Origin: Roseovarius dicentrarchi
GTDB taxonomy: Bacteria > Pseudomonadota > Alphaproteobacteria > Rhodobacterales > Rhodobacteraceae
NCBI RefSeq assembly: GCF_003316635.1
Contig: NZ_QNQP01000008.1
Span: forward strand, 85,253 to 149,252
DNA length: 64,000 nt
Direction of reading: 5' to 3'
Shown piece after piece: positions 8,667-17,631 of this stretch. The notes beneath the pieces were generated by a model. It was not told the origin of the DNA and ran no database searches. It saw nothing but the letters and a program-made list of their open reading frames with translations. A program made the position numbers and the translations under genes. Position 1 is the first letter of the stretch. Every line of letters begins with the position of its first letter.

Positions 8667-10427
8667 ATGGGTCTGTCGCGCCGCAGCGGGCAACGTTTTC
8701 AGGCTTCGATCTGGCCGGGCTTCGTGGATGCGATGACCGGGCTGCTGCTGGTGCTGATGTTCGTGCTGACGATCTTCATGGTTGTGCAATTTGCCCTGCG
8801 CGAGACGATCACCGGACAGGAAACGCAGCTGGATTCGCTATCGTCGGAGGTCGCGGCGCTGTCGCGCGCGCTGGGGCTGGAGCAGGACCGCAGCGCCACC
8901 TTGCAAGAGCGCGTCGGCGCGCTGACCACCACGCTGAGCGACGCGCGCCAGCGGCAGGAGGAGCAGACCGCCCGGATTGCCACCCTCACCGCCCAGAACG
9001 AGGCAGCGCAGACGCGCATCGCCAGCTTTGAGGCGCAGGTGGCCGGGCTATTGGCCGCGCAAGACACCGCAGAGGGCCGCATTGCCGATCTGGAAGGCGC
9101 GCGCGATGATCTGACGTCGGAAAAAGAGGCGCTGGAGCTTGCCCTCGCCAGCCTGCGCGACGAGGTCGACGCCGAGGCCGAAGCGGCCCGTCTGGCCGCC
9201 GCGCAGCGCGACGCATTGGAGGCATTGGCCGCCGATCTGCGCAGCAAGGCAGGCGAGGCTGAAACCGCGCTGAGCGCATTGCAGGAGGATCTGACGGCGC
9301 AGGAGGCGGCGCGCCTCGCGCAAGCGGCCGCCGCCGAGGCGCTGCGCGCGCGTCTGAAGAATTCGCAGACCGAACTGACCGCCATGACGCTCGCGCTGGA
9401 AGAACAGCGCCGCCGCGCCGAAGAAACGCTGACCCTGCTGGCCGCCGCCCGCGACAAGACCGGTGATCTGGAGGCGCGGCTGGCCGACGCACTCGCCAGC
9501 CGCAGCGCGCGCGCCGATGAAGTCGCAGCACTGGAGGCCGAACTGGCCGCGTTGAAGGCCGACCAGCAACTGTCGATGGAAGAAATCCGCGCCCGGCTGG
9601 CCGCAGCGCTTGCTGCGCAAGCGAAGGCAGAAACGCAAGCGGATGCCCAGATGAGCGCCGCAGAGGAGCGCGCGATTTTGCTGAGCGAGGCGCGCAAGAG
9701 CCTGTCAGAACAGACCGCCCAGACCGAAGAGGCGCAGCGCGCACGCGAATTGCTGAACCAGCAGGTCGCGGCGTTGCGCGATCAGCTGGGCCAGCTGCAG
9801 GCGCTTTTGGACGAGTCGCAGGATCGCGAAGCCGCCGATGACGTGCGCATCGAGGCGCTGGGCCGCGATCTGAACGCGGCACTGGCGCGCGTCGCAGCCG
9901 AAGAAAAGCGCCGCAGGCTGGCTGAGGAAGAGAAAAGCAAATTGCTTGAAGCTGAAAAGCAGGATCTTGAAAAATACCGTTCGGACTTCTTCGGGCGCCT
10001 GCGCGATGTGCTGGGCAATCAGGAGGGTGTGCGGATCGAGGGCGACCGCTTTGTGTTTTCGTCCGAGGTATTGTTTGCGCCGGGGCAGGCGACCTTGTCG
10101 AATGCGGGCAAGAACGAGATCGCAAAAGTGGCGGAAATCCTGCGCAAGGTCGTGGGCGATATTCCCGAAGAAATTGAGTGGATCATCCGCGTTGACGGCC
10201 ATACCGACAACGTGCCCGTGATCGGAACCGCAGGATTTGCCGATAACTGGGAGTTGAGTCAAGCGCGTGCGCTGTCGGTCGTGCGCTACATGATCGACTT
10301 CCTTGGCGTCCCGGCAAACCGTCTGGCGGCCAACGGGTTCGGACAATATCAGCCCGTGTCCAGCGGCGACAGCGCCGACGCGCGCGCCCAGAACCGGCGG
10401 ATCGAGCTCAAATTTACCGAAAGATGA
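8667..10427 (+). CDS. MotB-like protein with long coiled coil and OmpA peptidoglycan-binding domain
   Basis: A 586-residue partner of the preceding channel subunit. One transmembrane helix at about 18-42 (PGFVDAMTGLLLVLMFVLTI) carries Asp21, the position expected for the ion-binding aspartate of MotB/TolR. Residues about 45-435 are almost uninterrupted Ala/Glu/Leu/Arg-rich heptads, a predicted coiled coil that could span roughly 500 angstroms if continuous. The C-terminus (about 440-586) is an OmpA-type domain with DGHTDNVPV and QARALSVV, which binds peptidoglycan. The coiled coil is much longer than in flagellar MotB. Its gene starts three bases after the partner's stop. Family assignment is firm; biological role is not known. 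Confidence 0.87.
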   Translation: MGLSRRSGQRFQASIWPGFVDAMTGLLLVLMFVLTIFMVVQFALRETITGQETQLDSLSSEVAALSRALGLEQDRSATLQERVGALTTTLSDARQRQEEQTARIATLTAQNEAAQTRIASFEAQVAGLLAAQDTAEGRIADLEGARDDLTSEKEALELALASLRDEVDAEAEAARLAAAQRDALEALAADLRSKAGEAETALSALQEDLTAQEAARLAQAAAAEALRARLKNSQTELTAMTLALEEQRRRAEETLTLLAAARDKTGDLEARLADALASRSARADEVAALEAELAALKADQQLSMEEIRARLAAALAAQAKAETQADAQMSAAEERAILLSEARKSLSEQTAQTEEAQRARELLNQQVAALRDQLGQLQALLDESQDREAADDVRIEALGRDLNAALARVAAEEKRRRLAEEEKSKLLEAEKQDLEKYRSDFFGRLRDVLGNQEGVRIEGDRFVFSSEVLFAPGQATLSNAGKNEIAKVAEILRKVVGDIPEEIEWIIRVDGHTDNVPVIGTAGFADNWELSQARALSVVRYMIDFLGVPANRLAANGFGQYQPVSSGDSADARAQNRRIELKFTER

Positions 10428-10442
10428 CGCCGTGAAGTTACG

Positions 10443-10473
10443 TGGACCGAGAAAATTCTGCGAATTTTCGGCG
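10443..10473. terminator. Likely bidirectional terminator between stator pair and M23 gene
   Basis: An imperfect inverted repeat of the form CCGAGAAAATTC / GAATTTTCGG sits between the convergent MotB-like and M23 genes. It has A- and T-rich arms suitable for termination in both directions, but pairing is imperfect. Confidence 0.4.
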
Positions 10474-10486
10474 CCCGGACGCATTG

Positions 10487-11455
10487 CTATGGGCTGATAA
10501 TCGTGTCGGTCTGAGTGGATATGATGGATCCATCACGAAGCAGATCAATCTCGACGGTGTAACTGCCGGGCGTCCAGCGTGCGCCGCGCAGCTTGCGCCC
10601 TGCTGCGCGGAAAAACTGCGCCTGCGCGCGGTCGATTACGTCACTTCGCTGGAAAATGGTTGCACCGTCGGGGCCGGTGATCGTCTGCCGCAATACATCG
10701 CCGGCCCGCGCGCCAAATCCGTAACCCCATGCCACCAGGGCCGGTGCATCGGCGGGCAGATTTAGTATCGCGGCGCTGCCCTCTTTCACCGCGCTATAGG
10801 ATGGCACGGCGGTTGCGAGGCCGGCGTTCAGCAAACCGCCCGGCTGATAAATTGGCGAGAACGCCCACAGATGATCTGGACCAGGACCGCCGCAATCGCC
10901 ACCGGGGCGGAACGGATCGACGACGGCGCCATCTTTGCGCAGGCTGAGATGGACATGTGGAAACTGGGTGCGCCCGGACAGACCGATAAGGCCCAAGGCT
11001 GCGCCGCGCTTGACCGTCTCGCCCGGCTGCACCGTCAGCGAACCCTGCCTCATATGGCAAAGCTGGGTTTCCCATCCATCGCCATGATCAAGCACGACGC
11101 CGTTGCCGCAGTCACGCCCGTTCACAGAGGTGGCAGTCTCCGCGCTATAGATCTGATCGATCATATCATTCCGCACGCGCAGAACAATGCCATCGGCAGG
11201 AGCAAGGACGTTAACCCCGGCCCGCATCGCCCGCAGGGATGGCAAGGCGAAATCCGTGCCTTTATGTCCGTCGTAGCTTAGCCCCTGGCACATGTAATCT
11301 TGCGCGCGCTCGCTTGGATCAACGTCGGGATATTGCTGAATGAAGCAGGTGTCGCCCAAGATGCATTCGGCCGGAAGGGTCAGCTGAAGCTGGGTCTCAG
11401 CATTTGCGGCGCCGGCCAAAAGGACCAGCGCCGCAAGGGATCGATGCAGGATCAC
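10487..11455 (-). CDS. Secreted M23-family metallopeptidase
   Basis: A 322-residue exported protein, GTG start, signal peptide ILHRSLAALVLLAGAANA. Residues about 65-190 form a LysM-less LytM/M23 domain with the zinc ligands in YDGHKGTDFALP (HxxxD) and the catalytic HVHLSL (HxH), so it should be an active peptidoglycan endopeptidase. The remaining 120 residues form a beta-rich C-terminal domain of unknown fold. Its GTG overlaps the clpA stop (GTGA), so translation depends on clpA readthrough. A functional link to ClpA is not evident. Two cysteine pairs near the N-terminus (CILGDTC) suggest a disulfide. Confidence 0.88.
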   Translation of the reverse strand: MILHRSLAALVLLAGAANAETQLQLTLPAECILGDTCFIQQYPDVDPSERAQDYMCQGLSYDGHKGTDFALPSLRAMRAGVNVLAPADGIVLRVRNDMIDQIYSAETATSVNGRDCGNGVVLDHGDGWETQLCHMRQGSLTVQPGETVKRGAALGLIGLSGRTQFPHVHLSLRKDGAVVDPFRPGGDCGGPGPDHLWAFSPIYQPGGLLNAGLATAVPSYSAVKEGSAAILNLPADAPALVAWGYGFGARAGDVLRQTITGPDGATIFQRSDVIDRAQAQFFRAAGRKLRGARWTPGSYTVEIDLLRDGSIISTQTDTIISP

Positions 11456-13776
11456 TCGGCCGTCAGCAGCGGAGGCTTCTTTCCGCTCAGGCGCGGGGTG
11501 TCGGGGCCGTTGATTTGCAGGTCAATCTTGCCGTCCTTGACCGCCACCTTGACGACACCGCCCTTGGCCAGCTTGCCAAAGAGCAGTTCCTCGGCAAGTG
11601 GCTTCTTGATGTGTTCCTGAATGACGCGGGCGAGGGGACGCGCGCCCATCTTGTCGTCATATCCGCGCTCACCCAGCCATTCGGCCGCGGGCGGGGTCAG
11701 TTCGATCGTGACGTTGCGGTCCATCAGCTGCGCCTCGAGTTGCAGGACGAACTTTTCGACAACCTGCATGATCACCTCTTTGGGCAGCGTGCCGAAGGAG
11801 ATCACCGCATCCAGGCGGTTGCGGAATTCCGGCGTAAACGTCCGCTCGATCGCGGCTGTATCCTCGCCCTCGCGGCGATCGCGGCCAAAGCCGATGGCGG
11901 ATTTGGCCATCTCGGACGCGCCCGCGTTCGAGGTCATGATAAGGATCACGTTGCGGAAATCGACGGACCGCCCGTTATGATCGGTCAGCGTGCCGTGGTC
12001 CATCACCTGAAGCAGGATGTTGAAAACATCCGGATGCGCCTTCTCGATCTCGTCCAGAAGCAGGACGCAGTGCGGATGCTGGTCAACACCGTCGGTCAGC
12101 ATGCCGCCCTGATCAAAGCCGACATAGCCCGGAGGCGCGCCGATCAGACGTGAAACCGCGTGTTTCTCCATGTATTCGGACATGTCGAAACGGATCAGTT
12201 CGACCCCAAGCGTATCGGCCAGCTGTTTGGCCACTTCGGTTTTGCCCACGCCGGTGGGGCCGGCGAACAGGTAGTTGCCGATGGGTTTTTCCGGCTCGCG
12301 CAGGCCCGCGCGGGCAAGTTTGATGGCGCTGCTCAGCGCGGTAATCGCGGCGTCCTGACCAAATACCACGCGTTTCAGCGACGCTTCCAGATCGCGCAGG
12401 ATCATCGCATCGTCCTTGGACACGTTTTTCGGCGGGATGCGCGCGATTTTGGCAACCACCGCCTCAATCTCTTTCACGCCGATGCTTTTGCGGCGTTTGG
12501 AGGCGGCCACCAGATGCTGCGCGGCGCCAGCTTCGTCGATCACGTCGATGGCCTTGTCGGGCAGTTTTCGGTCATTGATATAGCGCGCGGCCAGATCAAC
12601 GGCGGTTTTGATCGCCTCGTTGGTGTATTTGACGCTGTGATGCTCCTCGAAATAGGGCTTGAGGCCCTTGAGGATCTTGATCGAATCCTCAACAGACGGC
12701 TCGGCCACGTCGATTTTCTGGAACCGGCGGGACAGGGCGCGATCCTTTTCAAAGTGCTGGCGGAACTCCTTGTAGGTGGTGGAGCCCATGCAGCGCAGCT
12801 TGCCACCCTGAAGCGCGGGTTTCAGCAGGTTAGAGGCGTCCATCGCGCCGCCCGATGTGGCGCCGGCGCCGATGATGGTGTGAATTTCGTCAATGAACAG
12901 CACCGCGTCGGGGTGGTTTTCCATCTCTGTCATCACGGCCTTCAGCCGTTCCTCGAAATCGCCGCGGTAGCGGGTGCCGGCCAGAAGCGCGCCCATATCG
13001 AGCGAATAAATGGTGGTTTTTGCCAAAATCTCGGGCGTTTCGCCTTTGACGATTTTGTACGCCAGTCCTTCGGCGATGGCGGTTTTGCCGACGCCCGGAT
13101 CACCCACCAGCAGCGGGTTGTTCTTGCGGCGGCGGCACAGCACCTGGATGCAACGCTCCACCTCGTCGGCGCGGCCGATCAGGGGATCGACATCGCCGGT
13201 GCGGGATTTCTCATTCAGATCGACGCAGTATTTCGCCAGCGCCGATTCGCCCGGCTCCACCGCGCCCGGTTCCTGCGCGCGCTGCGATGCTTCGTCATCG
13301 GCGCCCTGCACGGGGCGCGCCTCGCCAAAGGCGGCGTCCTTGGCCACGCCATGGGCGATGAAATTGACGGCGTCATAGCGGGTCATCTCCTGCTCCTGCA
13401 GGAAATAGGCGGCGTTTGACTCGCGCTCGGCAAAGATGGCGACCAGCACGTTGGCGCCGGTCACTTCGGTCCGGCCCGACGATTGGACGTGAATCGCGGC
13501 GCGTTGAATGACGCGCTGGAACGCGGCGGTCGGCACCGCCTCGGACCCTTCGATTTCGGTGACGAGGTTCGACAATTCGTCGTCGATGAATTCGACAAGC
13601 GTGCCGCGCAATTCCTCGGTATCGACGCTGCATGCCTTCAACACGCGGTTCGCATCGGGTTCATCGACAAGCGCAAGAAGCAAATGCTCAAGCGTTGCAA
13701 ACTCATGCTGCCGTGCATTGGCAAGCGCCAAGGCGGCGTGGATTGCCTGTTCCAGTGTGGTCGAGAATGAAGGCAC
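11452..13776 (-). CDS. clpA: ATP-dependent Clp protease ATPase subunit ClpA
   Basis: A 774-residue AAA+ unfoldase for ClpP. The N-domain (about 1-145) that receives ClpS or substrates begins PSFSTTLEQAIHAALALANA. The first ATPase domain has Walker A GDPGVGKTAIAEG and Walker B VLFIDEIHTIIGAG; the second has GPTGVGKTEVAKQ and VLLLDEIEKAH. A ClpP-binding IGF/IGL-type loop would lie in the second domain (SAIGFGRDRREG fits nearby). I set the start at the GTG at 13776, eight bases after AGGGAG; the frame is open for another 124 codons upstream but that extension is not ClpA-like. No clpS is adjacent. Confidence 0.95.
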   Translation of the reverse strand: MPSFSTTLEQAIHAALALANARQHEFATLEHLLLALVDEPDANRVLKACSVDTEELRGTLVEFIDDELSNLVTEIEGSEAVPTAAFQRVIQRAAIHVQSSGRTEVTGANVLVAIFAERESNAAYFLQEQEMTRYDAVNFIAHGVAKDAAFGEARPVQGADDEASQRAQEPGAVEPGESALAKYCVDLNEKSRTGDVDPLIGRADEVERCIQVLCRRRKNNPLLVGDPGVGKTAIAEGLAYKIVKGETPEILAKTTIYSLDMGALLAGTRYRGDFEERLKAVMTEMENHPDAVLFIDEIHTIIGAGATSGGAMDASNLLKPALQGGKLRCMGSTTYKEFRQHFEKDRALSRRFQKIDVAEPSVEDSIKILKGLKPYFEEHHSVKYTNEAIKTAVDLAARYINDRKLPDKAIDVIDEAGAAQHLVAASKRRKSIGVKEIEAVVAKIARIPPKNVSKDDAMILRDLEASLKRVVFGQDAAITALSSAIKLARAGLREPEKPIGNYLFAGPTGVGKTEVAKQLADTLGVELIRFDMSEYMEKHAVSRLIGAPPGYVGFDQGGMLTDGVDQHPHCVLLLDEIEKAHPDVFNILLQVMDHGTLTDHNGRSVDFRNVILIMTSNAGASEMAKSAIGFGRDRREGEDTAAIERTFTPEFRNRLDAVISFGTLPKEVIMQVVEKFVLQLEAQLMDRNVTIELTPPAAEWLGERGYDDKMGARPLARVIQEHIKKPLAEELLFGKLAKGGVVKVAVKDGKIDLQINGPDTPRLSGKKPPLLTAE

Positions 13777-13930
13777 TTTGGTGCTCCCTCTTGTCTGGTG
13801 CCGCGGGGTCTTTGGCCAGCATGGCCCGATAACCTTAAGGTTTGGTCGATAACGCCACGGCTTCAAGTTTTTTTTCGCAAAACGCGCCCAATTTATCGTG
13901 TCCGGGCGGTTTTGCAGTGTGGTTGAGGGG

Positions 13931-14698
13931 TCAAAAATGGTCCTTGCGCTTGCGGATTTCGGCAAAGACGGCGGCGTCGGGGGCGTCCTGCATGGCCAGA
14001 TGCGCCCGGATGGCGGGATCGGCTGCGCGCAGGAACGGGTTGGTGGCCAATTCGTCGGCCAGCGTTGAGGGGACTGTGGGGCGGCCCTCGCGACGGGCTG
14101 CCTCTGTTGCGTCTGAACGGGATATAAGCGCGGAATTGCCGGGATCAACGGTCAGCGCGAATTTCGCGTTGGCGCGGGTATATTCGTGGCCCGAGTAAAC
14201 GATCGTATCCTCTGGCAGCGCCATCAGCTTGCCGAGCGATTGCCACATCTGGTCTGCGGTGCCCTCGAACAGGCGCCCACATCCAAGCGCCATCAGGCTG
14301 TCGGCGGTAAATACGGCGCGGCTGGCCGGGAAATGCACTGCGATATGACCCACCGTGTGGCCGGACACATCCATGATATGCCCGGTCTGGTCGCCAATCT
14401 GAATGGTATCGCCATCTGCGACCGACATATCCAGCGGCGGCAGGCGATGGGCGTCAGCCGCTGCGCCGATGACGGTTGCCGGATGCGCCGCCAGCAGATC
14501 CTCCAGACCCTGAACATGATCGGCATGATGATGGGTCAGGACCACATGGCTGAGCGTCCAACCCCTTTGCTCAAGCGCGCGCAGGATCGGCGCCGCCTCG
14601 GGCACATCGACGCACAGGGTGGCGCCGCTGGCCGGGTCATGGGCTAAAAACGCATAGTTATCCTCAAGGCACGGGAGTGTCAGAATTTCAAATGGCAT
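13931..14698 (-). CDS. gloB: Hydroxyacylglutathione hydrolase (glyoxalase II)
   Basis: A 255-residue metallo-beta-lactamase-fold enzyme that hydrolyses S-lactoylglutathione to lactate and glutathione, the second step of methylglyoxal removal. The binuclear metal motif THHHADH is at residues 55-61, with further ligands in SGHTVGHIA, FTADSLM and SGHEYT. The C-terminal glutathione-binding region (PSTLADELATNPFLRA) is complete. It diverges from a methyltransferase gene across about 100 bases, a common arrangement in this bacterial group. Confidence 0.95.
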   Translation of the reverse strand: MPFEILTLPCLEDNYAFLAHDPASGATLCVDVPEAAPILRALEQRGWTLSHVVLTHHHADHVQGLEDLLAAHPATVIGAAADAHRLPPLDMSVADGDTIQIGDQTGHIMDVSGHTVGHIAVHFPASRAVFTADSLMALGCGRLFEGTADQMWQSLGKLMALPEDTIVYSGHEYTRANAKFALTVDPGNSALISRSDATEAARREGRPTVPSTLADELATNPFLRAADPAIRAHLAMQDAPDAAVFAEIRKRKDHF

Positions 14699-14796
14699 CG
14701 CGGGCCTCCTTATACAGCATCGGCGGTGCCTTGGGTGTTTGCGCGCCGCCTCTTCTAAGTTAGGGTTCAGCCTGACGGATCAAGGGCGCCACTGCA

Positions 14797-15588
14797 ATGC
14801 ATGTTGATGTGCAGGAGTTACGGAATTTCTACTACCGCAGCACGCTGGGCCGGGCTGTGCAAAAGACCGTGCGCGCCGAAATCGCCCGCATCTGGCCCGA
14901 GGCGAAGGGGCAGACGGTGGTTGGCTTCGGCTTTGCCGTGCCGTTCCTGCGGCCCTACCTGCACGATGCGCGGCGCGTTGTTGCGCTGATGCCGGGACCG
15001 CAGGGGGTGATGGCCTGGCCGCAGAAGATGCCGAATATCTCGGTCCTGTGCGAAGAAACGCTGTGGCCGATTGAGACGGGGCATATCGATAAACTGCTGG
15101 TCATGCACGCGCTGGAGGCCAGCGAACGGCCGGCCGATTTGCTGAACGAATGCTGGCGCGCGCTGGGGCCGGGCGGCTCGGCGCTTTTCGTGGTGCCGAA
15201 CCGTGCCGGGCTGTGGTCGCGCAGTGATCGCACGCCATTCGGATCGGGGCGCCCTTACAGCCAGACGCAACTGGAGGCGCTGCTGAAATCGCACGGCTTC
15301 CTGCCGGAACAGCATGTGACCACGCTCTACCAGCCGCCCAGCACGCGCCGTTTCTGGCGCAAGACCGCCGGCATGTGGGAAAGGCTGGGGGGCAACCTGT
15401 CGATGGTGGTGTCGGGCGGCGTGCTGATGGTGGAGGCCACCAAGCGTGTCCCGGCGCCGCGCGGCCCCGGCCTGCGCGCCAGCGTGCGCAAACCGCTGGA
15501 GGCGCTCAGCCCCCGGCCCAAGCCGGTGGCGGGTCAGGCGTACGGCTCTCCGTTTGAGGTTGCGAACTCCATAGTGCAAGAAAGCTGA
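14797..15588 (+). CDS. Class I SAM-dependent methyltransferase-like protein
   Basis: A 263-residue protein with a Rossmann-type methyltransferase fold: the strand-loop [10 protein letters not shown] in the place of the SAM glycine loop, [17 protein letters not shown] as the motif II region, and [20 protein letters not shown], the typical post-II segment of Methyltransf_11 proteins. The glycine loop is atypical (GFGFA), so SAM binding may be weakened or altered. The C-terminal 60 residues are basic and proline-rich. Substrate unknown. It is divergent from gloB; any link to glyoxal metabolism is guesswork. Confidence 0.78.
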   Translation: MHVDVQELRNFYYRSTLGRAVQKTVRAEIARIWPEAKGQTVVGFGFAVPFLRPYLHDARRVVALMPGPQGVMAWPQKMPNISVLCEETLWPIETGHIDKLLVMHALEASERPADLLNECWRALGPGGSALFVVPNRAGLWSRSDRTPFGSGRPYSQTQLEALLKSHGFLPEQHVTTLYQPPSTRRFWRKTAGMWERLGGNLSMVVSGGVLMVEATKRVPAPRGPGLRASVRKPLEALSPRPKPVAGQAYGSPFEVANSIVQES

Positions 15589-15603
15589 CTGGCAGGCGGG
15601 CTA

Positions 15604-16668
15604 TCAAAAATCGCCGCGCGGGTATTTCTGTTCCATTTTCATCCAAGTCTGAACGCCCAGCCTTCGGGATTTTGCCAGACGCCTTTCCACCTTTTTGCGG
15701 GACACCCATTCCCTGATATCGCTCTTGTGTTTGCGGAATGAGTTTCTGGGTTTCACTGGCGTGTATTTGGCTGTGAAATCGGTGTAGCCGAAATGTGTGG
15801 ACAGAAAGTTACGGTATTCGGGAAAATACCTCTGGCGCAATTCTTCTTCAATGTCGTGCCATGGTTTGTTTCCGACAAAATGCAGGATGATGGGATCGGC
15901 CTTTTCCAATGCCTCGGTCAATGAGGTGAGCATCGGGAAGTTCCAGATAGGGCTGATCAACTTCACCTGATGACTGAAAATCATATTCAGGAAAGTCTGG
16001 TCATGAAGATCCAGATTTTCAACATTATCGCAGATCAGATCAAACGTGCCTTCCGGAGTCAGGATGGCATTATATGCCTGCACATCAATCAGCAGGAAAC
16101 CTGCATTGAAATATCGATCCGGCGCTTTTGCGATGCGATCCCGGTAGTTGCGAGACTTGGAAGAGTTGTGTTCCGGCATCCAGACGTTCAGATCGGACAC
16201 CGCAGCCAACGGGTATCCGTCCAAGTCCATTTCGAACACACCCTGAATACCCGGACGATTCAAATACATGTCAGCATCAAGATAACACAATCTGCGATAT
16301 TCCGTCATCTCATGGGGCAAGAATATTCGAAGATAGGACTCGATGGATATTCTATCGTTGGTCGGCAGTTTGTCCGTGGAAATGAAATTGGCACGGCCAA
16401 TACGCAGACCATCCGCAAGCGCGTCGGGCGTTTCGACATCCTCAGAGCAAATGACACAGATATCAAACGCGCGATCTTTTTCCTGCTCGATAATCTGCCG
16501 CGCCAGAAGCAGGCCGCATCTGTAGAAGTGGGCATCCCCCACGATGATGACAGCATCTTTGTGGCGGGCTGGCGTGTCGAACGCCAGATTGATGGTTTTC
16601 ACTGTGTCTTGTCCCACTGGTGTCGGCTCCTTCTGTCGCCGTTCTGCAACATCTTCCCGATTAGACAT
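15604..16668 (-). CDS. GT8-family glycosyltransferase
   Basis: A 354-residue cytosolic glycosyltransferase of the LgtC/GT8 type, which builds surface glycans from UDP-sugars. Diagnostic features are the metal-binding CYLDADMYL (DxD), YFNAGFLLIDV, DQTFLN, and the late HFVGNKPW histidine ligand. The last 70 residues are strongly basic (KPRNSFRKHKSD, SRKKVERRLAKSRR), likely a membrane-surface contact. Codon use is distinctly more A/T-rich than that of the flanking methyltransferase and atp genes, and no other glycan gene is near, so acquisition by transfer is plausible. It is convergent with the methyltransferase gene. Confidence 0.85.
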   Translation of the reverse strand: MSNREDVAERRQKEPTPVGQDTVKTINLAFDTPARHKDAVIIVGDAHFYRCGLLLARQIIEQEKDRAFDICVICSEDVETPDALADGLRIGRANFISTDKLPTNDRISIESYLRIFLPHEMTEYRRLCYLDADMYLNRPGIQGVFEMDLDGYPLAAVSDLNVWMPEHNSSKSRNYRDRIAKAPDRYFNAGFLLIDVQAYNAILTPEGTFDLICDNVENLDLHDQTFLNMIFSHQVKLISPIWNFPMLTSLTEALEKADPIILHFVGNKPWHDIEEELRQRYFPEYRNFLSTHFGYTDFTAKYTPVKPRNSFRKHKSDIREWVSRKKVERRLAKSRRLGVQTWMKMEQKYPRGDF

Positions 16669-17070
16669 GTCTTTGGCCAGCCTTGAATGTCAAGTTGGCG
16701 GATCGCGGCCCGACGGGCGGTCCAGCAGGATTGCCGACATGCCGCGCCTGACGCCCGCGACCGGTGCGTGACTGCGGGATTGACAGTTAGCGCAAACAAT
16801 GCCCTGCTGGATTCGGAGCCAGGTCCGCGAGATTACATTCAGTTTTAGGATCTGTTGTGCGAAAAAAATGCTTAAAACCAGCATGATCCTGATAAGTTAC
16901 TGTAAACCAACAGGCTTTTAAGTCGCTTGCGTATTCGCTAGCAACTTGCGAGGTGGGCAAGGCTCTGCTAAACCCACGCCGGATTACACTGATCAGAGTA
17001 TGAATGCTCGCCAACGCCCCTCAGCCGCGCCCGCGGCTGTCGCAGGGGCCTAATTGTCGAAAGGGTGGAC
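16669..17070. other. Long intergenic region before the atp operon
   Basis: About 400 bases without a credible gene. The A/T-rich middle (about 16830-16960) contrasts with the GC-rich flanks and should hold the promoters of the glycosyltransferase and atp operon, though I could not place convincing -35/-10 boxes. Near the right end the arms AGCCGCG (17023-17029) and CGCGGCT (17032-17038) form a hairpin flanked by CCCCT and AGGGG, placing structured RNA about 20 bases before the atpH ribosome site. Small frames here have no coding character. Confidence 0.5.
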
Positions 17071-17631
17071 GTGTCCGAACCAGCTTCGATCTCCTCGGGT
17101 ATCGCCGAACGCTATGCGACCGCGATCTTCGAGATTGCCCAAGAAAGCAAACGCCTGCCCAAGCTTGAAAGCAGCGTTGACGCATTGGCCGAAGCGCTGA
17201 ACGTCAGCAGCGACTTGCGCAGCGTCATCTCCAGCCCGGTCCTGAGCCGGGACGAGCAAGGCAAGGCCATCACCGCCATCGCCGAGCACCTCAAGCTGAC
17301 GCCCTCCTTGTCGCGTGGCATCAGCCTGATGGCGAAAAAGCGGCGTCTGTTTGCTCTGCCGCAACTCATTGCGCAGCTTCGCGCGATGATCGGCGAGGAA
17401 AAGGGCGAAGTTCAGGCCGAGGTCACCAGCGCCAAGGCGCTGACCAAGGCGCAGGCAGATCAGCTGACCAAGACGCTGACCGATAATATCGGCAAGGACG
17501 TCAAGATTAATGCGACCGTGGACGAAAGCCTTGTCGGCGGTCTGATTGTAAAGGTGGGCTCGAAGATGATCGACACGTCGATCCGCTCCAAGCTTGCATC
17601 GCTCCAGAGTTCAATGAAAGAGGTCGGATAA
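17071..17631 (+). CDS. atpH: ATP synthase F1 delta subunit
   Basis: A 186-residue peripheral-stalk subunit joining F1 to the F0 b subunits. The sequence SEPASISSGIAERYATAIFEIA is the standard alphaproteobacterial delta N-terminus, and the C-terminal domain ends with the conserved DESLVGGLIVKVGSKMIDTS and SKLASLQSSM. I use the GTG at 17071, which has AAAGG six bases upstream; the GTG at 17065 would overlap that site. First gene of the F1 operon; atpA follows directly after its stop. Confidence 0.96.
   Translation: MSEPASISSGIAERYATAIFEIAQESKRLPKLESSVDALAEALNVSSDLRSVISSPVLSRDEQGKAITAIAEHLKLTPSLSRGISLMAKKRRLFALPQLIAQLRAMIGEEKGEVQAEVTSAKALTKAQADQLTKTLTDNIGKDVKINATVDESLVGGLIVKVGSKMIDTSIRSKLASLQSSMKEVG

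Noticed and set aside
8699..9697. Ser/Ala/Arg-rich minus-strand frame opposite the coiled coil
   Set aside because: An antisense artefact of repetitive Ala/Glu/Leu codons, without ribosome site or domain.
7446..10427. Complete Zorya defence system
   Set aside because: Only the motor-like pair is present; no ZorC, ZorD or ZorE candidates nearby, and the context is core metabolism.
13777..14148. 124-codon N-terminal extension of clpA
   Set aside because: It reads through the promoter and the gloB end, and ClpA family proteins begin at PSFSTTLE; the GTG at 13776 has a good ribosome site.
16780..16802. TTGACA at 16780 as a promoter for atp
   Set aside because: No acceptable -10 at 16-18 bases; hexamer alone is not enough.
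16787..17014. 75-codon frame in the gap before atpH
   Set aside because: No ribosome site and no similarity; A/T-rich non-coding region.
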